A DNA stretch of 16,809 nt from UBA7398 sp964597305. Lineage in GTDB: Bacteria; Actinomycetota; Actinomycetes; Nanopelagicales; Nanopelagicaceae. Position 1 is the first letter of the stretch. Every line of letters starts with the position of its first letter. The stretch spans positions 1-16,809 of the forward strand of contig CAZQWU010000027.1 of the NCBI GenBank assembly GCA_964597305.1, read 5' to 3'. Both the position numbers and the translations under genes were made by a program. The notes beneath the pieces are model-generated. The model saw only the letters and a list, made by a program, of their open reading frames with translations. It searched no databases and had not been told where the DNA came from. Below, one piece after another: positions 1 through 6,762 of the stretch.

Positions 1-1
1 C

Positions 2-17
2 CCGAACATCTGTTCGA
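2..17. promoter_or_regulatory. SOS (LexA) box, probably of recA
   Basis: The sequence CGAAC-ATCT-GTTCG at 3-16 is a perfect inverted repeat with a 4-base centre, and it extends to CCGAAC...GTTCGA at 2-17. It matches the actinobacterial LexA operator (TCGAAC-N4-GTTCGA) at all but the outermost base. It lies 9 bases past the DUF3046 stop codon, on the side where recA follows DUF3046 in other Actinobacteria. I infer that it controls a leftward recA lying just outside the window; recA itself is not visible here. Confidence 0.85.
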
Positions 18-25
18 ATGCTTGC

Positions 26-214
26 TTAGTGCTCGGACACGCCGTTATGGCGGCAGATTGCCCGCCAAATTTCCTGTGGCTCCATCCCCATCGCCAAAGC
101 CTCATTAACAGTCTGGCCACCTAATTCGGAATGAACAATGTCTTGTGCGTAAGAGGGAGCCCACTCGGGGCCAAACTGCTCGACCATGCGACGACGAAGT
201 TCTGTAATGCGCAT
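26..214 (-). CDS. DUF3046 family small protein
   Basis: A 62-residue protein that I recognise as DUF3046, a small actinobacterial family of unknown function usually encoded immediately upstream of recA-recX. It is soluble-looking, with no signal peptide or membrane segment. It starts with RITELRRRMVEQFG, carries a central DIVHSELGGQTVNEAL stretch and ends with a tryptophan-containing segment (QEIWRAICRHN). The length is normal for the family. The ATG at 214 overlaps the TAA stop of the upstream TetR gene by one base (TAATG), so it is probably translated by coupling in the clgR-tetR-DUF3046 unit. An SOS box follows 9 bases after its stop, so recA probably has its own promoter there. Family membership is confident; the function is unknown. 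Confidence 0.85.
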   Translation of the reverse strand: MRITELRRRMVEQFGPEWAPSYAQDIVHSELGGQTVNEALAMGMEPQEIWRAICRHNGVSEH

Positions 215-738
215 TAGGTGAGCGCTCTAATTATCCGCTCTGCTTGGGCGCGCGAATGTTCTTCCGAAAGTGGAGCGGTGACATGACCTATAAGCCAACG
301 AATAATTAAACCAACGCCGACTGCATCGGTTGCAAAAATCTCTGACAGATTTCGATAGACCTTAACCCAGATCTCATGATCTCGTGCAATCAACATCTCT
401 GTCGTTCGATCAGGATCGAATTCAAGAGCGCTCCGTAAAGGCCCATGGTGTGAGAGTTCGCGCGAAATGAGCGCGAGCGAATCAACGCGAGAACCAGCTG
501 ACATAGCCAACGCTGATATTCGAGTAACTTCATTATCGATAATTGCAGTAAAAATTTCATTCTTGTCGCGGAAATGATTGTAGAGCGATGCGCGCGAAAC
601 TTGCGCTCGATCGGCGATATCGATCATATTGGTGTGGGATAAACCTTTTTCTGAAATCAATGCAAGAGTGGCATCAATAATCGCGCCACGAGTTCGGCGA
701 TGGATGCCGGATTGATATTGGTAAGAAAGTTCGGTCAT
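214..738 (-). CDS. TetR/AcrR family transcriptional regulator
   Basis: A 174-residue regulator. Residues 17-64 form a classic TetR DNA-binding domain: helix 1 GAIIDATLALISEKG, then IADRAQVSRASLYNHFRDKNEIF as the helix-turn-helix and following helix. The remaining ~110 residues are the helical ligand-binding and dimerisation part, short for the family and with no recognisable ligand signature. The gene begins 8 bases after the clgR stop, and its TAA overlaps the DUF3046 ATG, so it sits in one leftward unit with clgR. No target operon with an obvious transporter or enzyme lies beside it. It may act on its own unit (dyads upstream of clgR at 1095-1140) or elsewhere. The family is certain; the regulon and ligand are unknown. 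The ribosome-binding site is weak, consistent with coupling to clgR. Confidence 0.9.
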   Translation of the reverse strand: MTELSYQYQSGIHRRTRGAIIDATLALISEKGLSHTNMIDIADRAQVSRASLYNHFRDKNEIFTAIIDNEVTRISALAMSAGSRVDSLALISRELSHHGPLRSALEFDPDRTTEMLIARDHEIWVKVYRNLSEIFATDAVGVGLIIRWLIGHVTAPLSEEHSRAQAERIIRALT

Positions 739-746
739 GTCAGCAC

Positions 747-1046
747 TTACGCAGCATTGACATCTGAAATTTCTTCAGAGGCAACAACGGTAAGTACTGG
801 GGTCTCGTGACGTTTCACTAATTCTGTAACGTCCGTAAGTACTGTCGAGAGTGAGAGGTCGAGCGCTGAACAAATCGCATTGAGTAATTCAGATGATGCT
901 TCTTTCTGACCGCGCTCTACTTCGGAGAGATATCCCAATGAGACGCGAGCATCTGCTGCAACTGCGCGAAGTGTGCGCCCCTGTGCTATGCGAGCAGATC
1001 GCAGGGAGGAACCAATATGGGTACGGAGTAAATTCTCCATAGACAT
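747..1046 (-). CDS. clgR: ClgR-like Xre-family regulator of Clp proteolysis
   Basis: A 99-residue protein with one Xre/Cro helix-turn-helix domain at about residues 12-67. The segment GRTLRAVAADARVSLGYLSEVERGQKEASSELL is close to the conserved core of actinobacterial ClgR. In Streptomyces, Corynebacterium and Mycobacterium, ClgR activates clpP/clpC and other stress genes. The context supports this: clgR lies next to pgsA/cinA in those genomes too. The C-terminus is DVNAA. A terminal Ala-Ala resembles an ssrA tag end, and ClgR of Streptomyces is reported to be turned over by ClpP through its C-terminal alanines, so feedback degradation is likely here (inference). The first ATG (1046) is chosen because AGGAAGG at 1053-1059 lies 6 bases upstream; a second ATG at 1040 is possible. 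Confidence 0.85.
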   Translation of the reverse strand: MSMENLLRTHIGSSLRSARIAQGRTLRAVAADARVSLGYLSEVERGQKEASSELLNAICSALDLSLSTVLTDVTELVKRHETPVLTVVASEEISDVNAA

Positions 1047-1050
1047 CAGA

Positions 1051-1059
1051 CCCCTTCCT
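1051..1059 (-). promoter_or_regulatory. Ribosome-binding site of clgR
   Basis: On the minus strand AGGAAGGGG precedes the ATG at 1046. The AGGAAGG core is 6 bases from that ATG and 12 bases from the alternative ATG at 1040, which favours the upstream start. It is one of the few strong Shine-Dalgarno sequences in the window. Confidence 0.6.
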
Positions 1060-1094
1060 GTCTAAATCTTTCCTTTTACTACCTTCAAATATCG

Positions 1095-1106
1095 ACCTTT
1101 AAAGGT
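1095..1106. promoter_or_regulatory. Perfect 12-bp palindrome upstream of clgR
   Basis: ACCTTTAAAGGT is a perfect 12-base palindrome about 50 bases before the clgR start, within the only sizeable gap in this part of the window. It overlaps the likely promoter zone: a weak -10-like GATATT lies just downstream on the minus strand at 1088-1093. It is a plausible operator, possibly for the TetR protein encoded two genes downstream or for ClgR itself. It does not resemble the published ClgR motifs I know. The role is inferred. Confidence 0.4.
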
Positions 1107-1112
1107 AAACCA

Positions 1113-1140
1113 TCACATAGCGCTCGTGAGCCCTATGTGA
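1113..1140. promoter_or_regulatory. 28-bp dyad across the cinA stop: operator or hairpin
   Basis: The arms TCACATAG (1113-1120) and CTATGTGA (1133-1140) are perfectly complementary. Inside them GCTC (1122-1125) pairs with GAGC (1128-1131) around a 2-base centre, broken only by a C-C mismatch at 1121/1132. The right arm contains the TAG stop of pncC/cinA (1133-1135). No U-run follows on the minus strand, so it is not a classical intrinsic terminator. It could be a U-less actinobacterial terminator of the rodZ-rimO-pgsA-pncC unit, or an operator for clgR-tetR; its size and symmetry fit a dimeric regulator site. Both readings are inference. Confidence 0.5.
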
Positions 1141-1624
1141 GGAGCGTTGAGGAACCAAGAATACGCTCGAGCGCACCCAAGGCGCTCTCTACCGCGCCGA
1201 GTCGGACAATTTCTCGCTTGCCAGCGATAGCAAGTTCGATCCCTTGAGCGATATTCGGTCCCGCAATTCCAATCCACACTGTTCCAGCGGGCACACCGCC
1301 ATGGCTCCCCGGCCCTGCTACCCCGGTCGACGAAATCGCCCACGTGCTTCCTGACTTCTTGCGAATTGCAAGCGCCATCGCCACTGCGATCGCCTCCGAA
1401 ACCACACCAACTTTTTTTATTTCACTCAACGGTATTTCTAATTCCAACTTCTTCATCTCATGGGAATACGGAACAACGCCGCCGAGAAAAACTTCTGATG
1501 CGCCTTCGATATCGGTCAGTGCAGCAGCAACCAAACCGCCAGTAATGGATTCAGCAGTAGAAATTGTTTCGCCGCGACTTCGTAATACGGAGATGATTGC
1601 CCGAGCAGATTTTTCAGCAATCAT
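1133..1624 (-). CDS. pncC: Nicotinamide-nucleotide amidase (PncC), stand-alone CinA C-terminal domain
   Basis: A 163-residue protein consisting only of the CinA C-terminal domain. The family deamidates nicotinamide mononucleotide to nicotinate mononucleotide, feeding NAD salvage. Visible hallmarks are STAESITGG (residues 22-30, holding the presumed nucleophilic serine), VPYSHEMKKLEL (51-62, conserved Tyr and Lys) and ISSTGVAGPGSHGGVPAGTVWIG (97-119). The N-terminal COG1058 domain of full-length CinA (~410 residues) is absent, as is usual for stand-alone PncC proteins such as E. coli PncC (~165 residues), so this is not a truncation. The ATG overlaps the pgsA stop (ATGA at 1621-1624), indicating translational coupling in the rimO-pgsA-pncC unit. 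Its stop lies within the dyad at 1113-1140. Confidence 0.9.
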   Translation of the reverse strand: MIAEKSARAIISVLRSRGETISTAESITGGLVAAALTDIEGASEVFLGGVVPYSHEMKKLELEIPLSEIKKVGVVSEAIAVAMALAIRKKSGSTWAISSTGVAGPGSHGGVPAGTVWIGIAGPNIAQGIELAIAGKREIVRLGAVESALGALERILGSSTLLT

Positions 1625-2148
1625 CGAGACATCGCTTTCTTGAGATAGTCATATCCTGTGATCACCGTCAACGCGACGGCAATTGCCATAAAGATATCTC
1701 GCGCAGTGTAAAGCGAAGGTGTGAGTGGGAGAATATAAAACCCCGTGCCAAATCCTTGGAACATCGTTTTTATCTTGCCACCTTTGCTTGCGGACATAAC
1801 GCCGCGACGTGGAATGACGACGAGCCGTAACACCGTGACACCGATTTCTCGAAACAGAATCACCAACGTTACCCACCACGGCAATCGTCCGAGTAGAGAA
1901 ACTCCAACGAGCGCAGTACCAATCGATAATTTATCTGCAATAGGATCGAGAAAAGCGCCAAATGCTGTCACTTGATTAGTTTTGCGTGCAATACGGCCAT
2001 CGAAAATATCGGTTAAGCCCACGATAAAAAAAGACCACCACGCGATGATCTGCCAGGTGAAATCATCACCGCCATTTTTAAAGAGCGCGTAAGCGCACCA
2101 TGGTGTGAAAAGAATGCGAAAGAGCGTTAAAAGATTGGGAAGATTCAT
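1621..2148 (-). CDS. pgsA: CDP-diacylglycerol--glycerol-3-phosphate 3-phosphatidyltransferase
   Basis: A 175-residue integral membrane enzyme of the CDP-alcohol phosphatidyltransferase family. It makes phosphatidylglycerol phosphate from CDP-diacylglycerol and glycerol-3-phosphate, the first committed step to phosphatidylglycerol and cardiolipin. The full catalytic motif D-x2-DG-x2-AR-x8-G-x3-D-x3-D is present (D47, D50, G51, A54-R55, G64, D68, D72). Several hydrophobic segments surround it, including about 33-46, 75-99 and 151-164. The PNLLTLFR N-terminus is typical of PgsA. Length is normal. The ATG overlaps the rimO stop (ATGA at 2145-2148) and the pgsA stop overlaps pncC, so three genes are coupled. 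A neighbouring family member, PIS or cardiolipin synthase, is less likely because the N-terminal pattern and the position next to cinA and clgR match actinobacterial pgsA. Confidence 0.92.
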   Translation of the reverse strand: MNLPNLLTLFRILFTPWCAYALFKNGGDDFTWQIIAWWSFFIVGLTDIFDGRIARKTNQVTAFGAFLDPIADKLSIGTALVGVSLLGRLPWWVTLVILFREIGVTVLRLVVIPRRGVMSASKGGKIKTMFQGFGTGFYILPLTPSLYTARDIFMAIAVALTVITGYDYLKKAMSR

Positions 2149-3509
2149 AACGGTTGAGCTACCAAATCTGCACCAGCGACATCGGAAACCACTGCATCCA
2201 CATACTCCCCGACTTTATAACCGCGATCACCCAGAAGAAGGGTTGTGCCATCAACCTCGGGGCCTTGATGTGCTGCGCGCCCTTCTTGGCTCTCTGCATC
2301 GTCAACGAGGACTCGCACATGTTCGCCGATCCGCGCGCTCGCACGTTGAAACATCATCTCTTCGGCGAGTGTGGTGAGAGAGTGAACTCGCTCTGCGATG
2401 ACATCAGGTTCAATTTTATTTTCGTGAGTGAGAGCCTCGGTACCATCTTCATCGGAATATCCGAAGATGCCAATTGCATCTAATTGCGCGTGGGAAATAA
2501 ATTCAGTTAACGCGGCAAATTCTTCATCGGTTTCACCGGGAAAGCCGACAATAAAGTTAGAGCGAATCCCTGCCTCAGGATTAAGTGCGCGAATTTGAGT
2601 TATCAGATGGAGGAATTTTTCACCATCGCCAAACCTGCGCATTCGACGGAGGAGCGTTCCGCTGGCATGTTGAAATGAGAGATCAAAATACGGAACAACT
2701 TTCTCTGTTGCGATCATGGCTTGCAGTAAAGAAGGTCGGATCTCAGCAGGTTGGAGATACGAGAGTCGAATCCGCTCTACCCCATCAATAGCTGCTAATT
2801 CAGGTAGTAACGATTCCATTAAACGAAGATCACCAAAATCTTTTCCGTACGACGTTGTATTCTCACTGACGAGAAAAAGTTCCGTAACGCCATTGTCGAC
2901 CAACCATCGAGCCTCGTCGATAATTTCTGTCGGTCTACGCGAGGTAAAAGATCCTCGAAATTGTGGAATGGCACAGAAAGTACACCGTCGGTCACAGCCT
3001 GAAGCAATCTTTAATGGCGCCCACGGATTGCTCTCTAATCGTCGGCGTTGATGTGCGCTCTCTCGAACACGTTCTATCGGAGTTACCGGAAGAAGTAAGC
3101 GACGATCGCGTGGCGTGTGAGCCGCAATAGAACCACCATTAAGAATGGTTGTTAATCGCTGAGAAATATCGCGATAATCATCGAACCCTAATATTCCATC
3201 CGCTTCAGGCAGAGATTGAGCGAGTTCGTTGCCATAACGCTCAGCCATACAGCCGACGGCAACAACCGCACGTACCTTTCCATCACTTTTTAGCGAATGT
3301 GCCTGAAGCAGTGCATCGATGGAATCTTTCTTTGCTGATTCAATAAATCCACATGTGTTAACGAGCGCAACATCAGCGCTTCCTGGATCATCAACAAGTT
3401 GCCAACCATCATCGGCTAATCGCCCCGCGAGCTCTTCAGAATCGACTTCATTGCGGGCGCATCCCAACGTCACGAGCGCAACTTTTCGCAACTCTTTCGC
3501 CGACGTCAT
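2145..3509 (-). CDS. rimO: Ribosomal protein S12 methylthiotransferase RimO
   Basis: A 454-residue radical-SAM methylthiotransferase that adds a methylthio group to a conserved aspartate of ribosomal protein S12. The N-terminal UPF0004 domain carries the three cysteines of the auxiliary cluster: TLGCARN (C17), NTCGF (C53) and VGCMAERY (C87). The radical-SAM motif CDRRCTFC (C172, C176, C179) follows, with AIPQFRG. The segment SENTTSYGKD is typical of RimO rather than the tRNA enzyme MiaB. A TRAM domain fills about residues 385-454. The ATG at 3509 lies 20 bases after the rodZ-like stop and has no good Shine-Dalgarno sequence; it is chosen because it gives the standard N-terminus just before TLGCARN. 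The gene overlaps pgsA at its 3' end (ATGA). The placement next to rodZ and ftsK matches Streptomyces. Confidence 0.93.
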   Translation of the reverse strand: MTSAKELRKVALVTLGCARNEVDSEELAGRLADDGWQLVDDPGSADVALVNTCGFIESAKKDSIDALLQAHSLKSDGKVRAVVAVGCMAERYGNELAQSLPEADGILGFDDYRDISQRLTTILNGGSIAAHTPRDRRLLLPVTPIERVRESAHQRRRLESNPWAPLKIASGCDRRCTFCAIPQFRGSFTSRRPTEIIDEARWLVDNGVTELFLVSENTTSYGKDFGDLRLMESLLPELAAIDGVERIRLSYLQPAEIRPSLLQAMIATEKVVPYFDLSFQHASGTLLRRMRRFGDGEKFLHLITQIRALNPEAGIRSNFIVGFPGETDEEFAALTEFISHAQLDAIGIFGYSDEDGTEALTHENKIEPDVIAERVHSLTTLAEEMMFQRASARIGEHVRVLVDDAESQEGRAAHQGPEVDGTTLLLGDRGYKVGEYVDAVVSDVAGADLVAQPL

Positions 3510-3529
3510 TGGCGAAATTCTAGAGGGTG

Positions 3530-4246
3530 TTAGCCCTGAGTACTTCCCTCTGGCGTGAATTGCAGATGTCGAACTTCACCTTGTGCTCCGGCAATTCCAA
3601 GATCTTGGCCATTGAGAGTTAAGTGAACTGCTGCTGCATTACCAATAACGGCACGAAGCAACTGGCTATCGGTAAAAGTCTGGATCTGACCTGCTGTGAT
3701 CATGCCACTGAAAATTGGTGCGCCAGCGCTGTCGGTGACGGAGACCCACGAAACTCCACTGACGCCTTTCATTTGGAGAGAAACTCCAGAAACTTTATTA
3801 GCAACAATTGTTGATGATGCAGTTTTCTTCTCGCTCAGCGAAACGCCAGGTTTGGTGATGACATGGCTCGCCATAATGACACCTTGCACCGTAAGTGCAA
3901 GTGCAACGATTCCTGCTGCTACGCCAGCAAGCGCTTTCACCGGTAGAGGCTTTTTGATTCGACGCTCGGGAGTTGCATTGTTATCGGCGAGTTTGACGTT
4001 GATTAAGCGTTGATCGCTTTCATCATAATCATCAAATTGTGAAAGTAATTCTTCACTATCAACACCAATTATCTGAGCGAGAACGCGAAGATGGCCACGT
4101 GCATACGTTGATCCACCTGCATGAGCAAAATTATTTTTTTCAAAATCTCTAATGAGGCTGGCACGAATACGCGATGCAGCAGCGAGATCTTCGACAGAAA
4201 GTCCTGCCGATTCGCGTGCGTTCTTTAACGCGTTTCCAAGTGACAT
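3530..4246 (-). CDS. rodZ: RodZ-like membrane protein with helix-turn-helix domain
   Basis: A 238-residue single-pass membrane protein. Residues 1-72 form an Xre-like HTH_25 domain (LGNALKNARESAGLSVEDLA, then the SRIRASLIRDFE recognition region and TYARGHLRVLAQIIGV). A charged linker leads to one membrane segment at about 104-126, and the outer part (about 155-225) resembles DUF4115 (SWVSVTDSAGAPIFSGMITAGQ, then HLTLNGQDLG). This is the domain order of RodZ, which in rod-shaped bacteria ties MreB to the wall-synthesis machinery; here the cytoplasmic domain probably mediates protein contacts rather than DNA binding. The ATG at 4246 is the first in frame and begins the HTH domain properly. The gene heads the leftward rodZ-rimO-pgsA-pncC unit. 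Whether this genome has MreB cannot be seen, so RodZ-like is the safe wording. Confidence 0.82.
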   Translation of the reverse strand: MSLGNALKNARESAGLSVEDLAAASRIRASLIRDFEKNNFAHAGGSTYARGHLRVLAQIIGVDSEELLSQFDDYDESDQRLINVKLADNNATPERRIKKPLPVKALAGVAAGIVALALTVQGVIMASHVITKPGVSLSEKKTASSTIVANKVSGVSLQMKGVSGVSWVSVTDSAGAPIFSGMITAGQIQTFTDSQLLRAVIGNAAAVHLTLNGQDLGIAGAQGEVRHLQFTPEGSTQG

Positions 4247-4347
4247 TAACGTGACCTATCGTGTGGGGAACGAGGAAGGAAAGGGTACGCCTGCTGACTT
4301 TCATCAAACAAGTTGAGGCGCTGCGGTAGGCATAAATCGCCCTTGTC
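4247..4347 (-). promoter_or_regulatory. 101-base gap with candidate promoter of the rodZ-like unit
   Basis: This gap separates the ftsK stop from the rodZ-like start. On the minus strand TTGTTT (4306-4311) and TACCCT (4282-4287) are 18 bases apart and resemble -35 and TAnnnT-type -10 elements. That would leave a leader of roughly 30 bases. The elements match consensus only partly, so this is a tentative call. No intrinsic terminator for ftsK is visible. Confidence 0.3.
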
Positions 4348-6702
4348 TCACCCCTGAATAACCGTGAGAACGCTCGCCAAATCTTCTGGCTTCACCAACA
4401 CTGCGCGCGCCTTCGAACCTTCAGTGGGACCAACGACGCCACGAGATTCCATGAGATCCATTAAGCGCCCTGCTTTAGCAAATCCAATCCGCAGTTTGCG
4501 TTGCAACATTGATGTTGAACCAAACTGAGTTGAGACAACTAATTCAATTGCTTGTAACAACAGATCCATGTCATCACCGATGTCATCTTCAATTACTGCT
4601 TTCTGTCGAACCGGAGTCAAAATATCTTCTCGATACACCGGTTTTAATTGCGATTTCACGTGGGACACGACCGCTTCGATCTCGCGTTCAGAGACGTACG
4701 CTCCTTGAATTCGTAGTGGCTTGCTCGCTCCCATCGGCATGAAAAGGCCATCGCCTTGGCCAACGAGTTTCTCTGCTCCCGCCGCATCGAGAATAACTCT
4801 CGAATCGGCCAAGCTACTGGTCGCAAAAGACAATCGCGACGGAACGTTCGCTTTAATCAGGCCAGTAACAATATCCACGCTCGGGCGTTGCGTTGCAATG
4901 ACGAGATGAATGCCGGCGGCGCGTGCTAATTGGGTAATACGAACTATGCAATCTTCAACATCGCGCGCAGCAACCATCATTAAATCTGCTAATTCATCAA
5001 CGATGACGAGTAAATAAGGATACGGTTCAAGCGGAGCGTTCGATTCTTTATTTGTAAGTTTGCCTGCCCGAACTGCCTTATTGAAATCATCAATATGGCG
5101 GAAACCATAAGTTGAGAGATCGTCATAGCGCATATCCATTTCACGAACGACCCAAGCGAGCGCCTCTGCCGCTTTCTTGGGGTTGGTAATAATGGGTGAA
5201 ATGAGATGAGGAATTCCATCGTAGGCAGTTAATTCCACTCGCTTGGGATCTATAAGAATTAACCGAACATCATTGGGTGTTGCGCGCATCAAAATAGATG
5301 TCACTAAAGAATTAATCATCGATGATTTACCAGCGCCAGTTGCGCCGGCAACGAGCAGATGTGGCATTTTTGCTAAGTTCGCACAAATAAATGCGCCTTC
5401 CACATCTTTACCGAGCGCAACAAGCATGGGGTGGTGATCGTTTCCGGCGACGCTCGAACGAAGTACGTCACCGAGCGCAACTATTTCGCGATCGGTATTG
5501 GGAATCTCAATGCCCACTGCTGACTTACCCGGAATCGGCGAGAGAATGCGAACATCTGCACTTGCTACCGCATAAGAAATATTCTTCGAGAGCGCAGTAA
5601 TTGCTTCTACTTTAACGCCTTGTCCCAGTTCAACTTCATATCGAGTCACTGTTGGGCCACGCATAAAGCCGGTGACTTCGGCATCGATCTCAAATTGTGT
5701 AAATACTTCGGTGAGCGCAGCGACAATGGTGTCATTTGCTTTGCTCTTGCCTTTTGAGGCAGGCCCTGCTCGCAAGAGATCCATCGATGGCAATACATAT
5801 GTATCTGCAGAAGAGAGAAGTAATTGCACGGGACGAGCCGGTTTGTTTGGTTCGTGAGTTGCCTTGAGTGAATCTGCTGATGAAATTTCTGATGTTCGTT
5901 CCTGCGGATGGAGTTCGACCGTGAACTCGTGATCAAATTCTTGCTCATCGATCGGTTCCTCGTCGCTCTCATCTCGGTGAAGCTCTGCCACAAGTGGCGT
6001 TTCAAATGGCGGCGTCTCCGATATTTCAAACTCCTCGATTTTTCGCTCGCGTCGCTCGGCTACTGCAGTTCCTACTTTCGATTTTGCACCGCCAAAAATT
6101 CGCCGAATGAAATCCCAGACTGTCGATACAGGCGTTGCAGTAATGATGAGAAGCCCAAATCCACATACGAGAATAAGAATAGGAATCGCAAGGAGACTTG
6201 TAAGAAGTGCAACTAACGGAGTGGACACTGCGTAACCAATCCAGCCACCGCCGTGACGCATCGCTGTTGCACCAGTTCCCTGTGAACCATTGAATAGATG
6301 AGCTAACGCGGTGCTTGTTGTGAGTAATAAGAGCGAACCGATTGTTATTCGACCGTTCGCAGATTTTTCGTCAGGATTTCGAAAGAGCCGAAGCGCAAAG
6401 AATGCAAGCACCAATGGCGTTGCCATTGCCAATCGACCTACTGCGCCATAGAAAAAAGAATGAGCAGCGCGACCGAAGAGATTATCAAGGTGCCACCAGG
6501 TTGTTGCTGCTGCAATGATTCCGGCAATCAGAATCAGGAGCGCAATGCCATCGCGTTGATGAGCGGGATCAAGATCGTGAGCACCTTTTGTAATCATACG
6601 GACGGTCGCACCTAATGCTTTTGCCACTGCGCGCCAAAGAGATCCGAGTGCGCGCCCTATTAACGCAAATATGCCTCGAGAACTCTTCTTTTTCTTCGCC
6701 AC
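4348..6702 (-). CDS. ftsK: DNA translocase FtsK
   Basis: A 784-residue FtsK/SpoIIIE translocase that pumps DNA through the division septum and couples chromosome segregation to division. The N-terminal region has about four membrane segments (roughly 51-68, 91-106, 119-135, 160-190). A charged, acidic linker of about 220-285 follows. The motor domain carries Walker A GATGAGKSS (about 453-461) and Walker B LLVIVDELADL (about 564-574), with TQRPS near 604-608. The C-terminal winged-helix gamma domain (about 711-775, VSTQFGSTSMLQRKLRIGFAKAG), which reads orienting sequences, is intact. The start is GTG at 6702, giving the basic MAKKKKSS start before the membrane part; no in-frame ATG exists nearby. 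It lies 60 bases after rnj and probably has its own promoter. The linker is short by family standards, giving a compact FtsK. Confidence 0.95.
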   Translation of the reverse strand: MAKKKKSSRGIFALIGRALGSLWRAVAKALGATVRMITKGAHDLDPAHQRDGIALLILIAGIIAAATTWWHLDNLFGRAAHSFFYGAVGRLAMATPLVLAFFALRLFRNPDEKSANGRITIGSLLLLTTSTALAHLFNGSQGTGATAMRHGGGWIGYAVSTPLVALLTSLLAIPILILVCGFGLLIITATPVSTVWDFIRRIFGGAKSKVGTAVAERRERKIEEFEISETPPFETPLVAELHRDESDEEPIDEQEFDHEFTVELHPQERTSEISSADSLKATHEPNKPARPVQLLLSSADTYVLPSMDLLRAGPASKGKSKANDTIVAALTEVFTQFEIDAEVTGFMRGPTVTRYEVELGQGVKVEAITALSKNISYAVASADVRILSPIPGKSAVGIEIPNTDREIVALGDVLRSSVAGNDHHPMLVALGKDVEGAFICANLAKMPHLLVAGATGAGKSSMINSLVTSILMRATPNDVRLILIDPKRVELTAYDGIPHLISPIITNPKKAAEALAWVVREMDMRYDDLSTYGFRHIDDFNKAVRAGKLTNKESNAPLEPYPYLLVIVDELADLMMVAARDVEDCIVRITQLARAAGIHLVIATQRPSVDIVTGLIKANVPSRLSFATSSLADSRVILDAAGAEKLVGQGDGLFMPMGASKPLRIQGAYVSEREIEAVVSHVKSQLKPVYREDILTPVRQKAVIEDDIGDDMDLLLQAIELVVSTQFGSTSMLQRKLRIGFAKAGRLMDLMESRGVVGPTEGSKARAVLVKPEDLASVLTVIQG

Positions 6703-6729
6703 AATCCGACATCGTAAATGAGAGCGAAA

Positions 6730-6758
6730 AGTATGAAGCGGAAGGCGCGCCGTTTTAA
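6730..6758 (-). promoter_or_regulatory. Candidate ftsK promoter
   Basis: In the 60-base gap between rnj and ftsK, the minus strand has TTAAAA (6753-6758) and CATACT (6730-6735) with a 17-base spacer. Each agrees with four of six bases of the sigma-70 type -35 and -10 consensus. Transcription would start about 20 bases before the GTG of ftsK. No terminator for rnj is visible, so read-through is also possible. Confidence 0.35.
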
Positions 6759-6762
6759 GGCG

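Noticed and set aside
1113..1140. Classical rho-independent terminator
   Set aside because: The hairpin is good, but no T-run follows in either direction, so it is listed as a dyad of undecided role.
1113..1140. ClgR operator
   Set aside because: It does not fit the CGCY-centred ClgR motifs I know from Corynebacterium and Streptomyces on either strand.
1133..1624. CinA truncated by deletion
   Set aside because: Stand-alone C-terminal CinA domains of about 165 residues are a normal, active form (PncC), and the gene is neatly coupled to pgsA.
4303..4332. Nine-codon leader-peptide frame (MPTAAPQLV) in the ftsK-rodZ gap
   Set aside because: It has no ribosome-binding site and no attenuator structure; it is likely chance.
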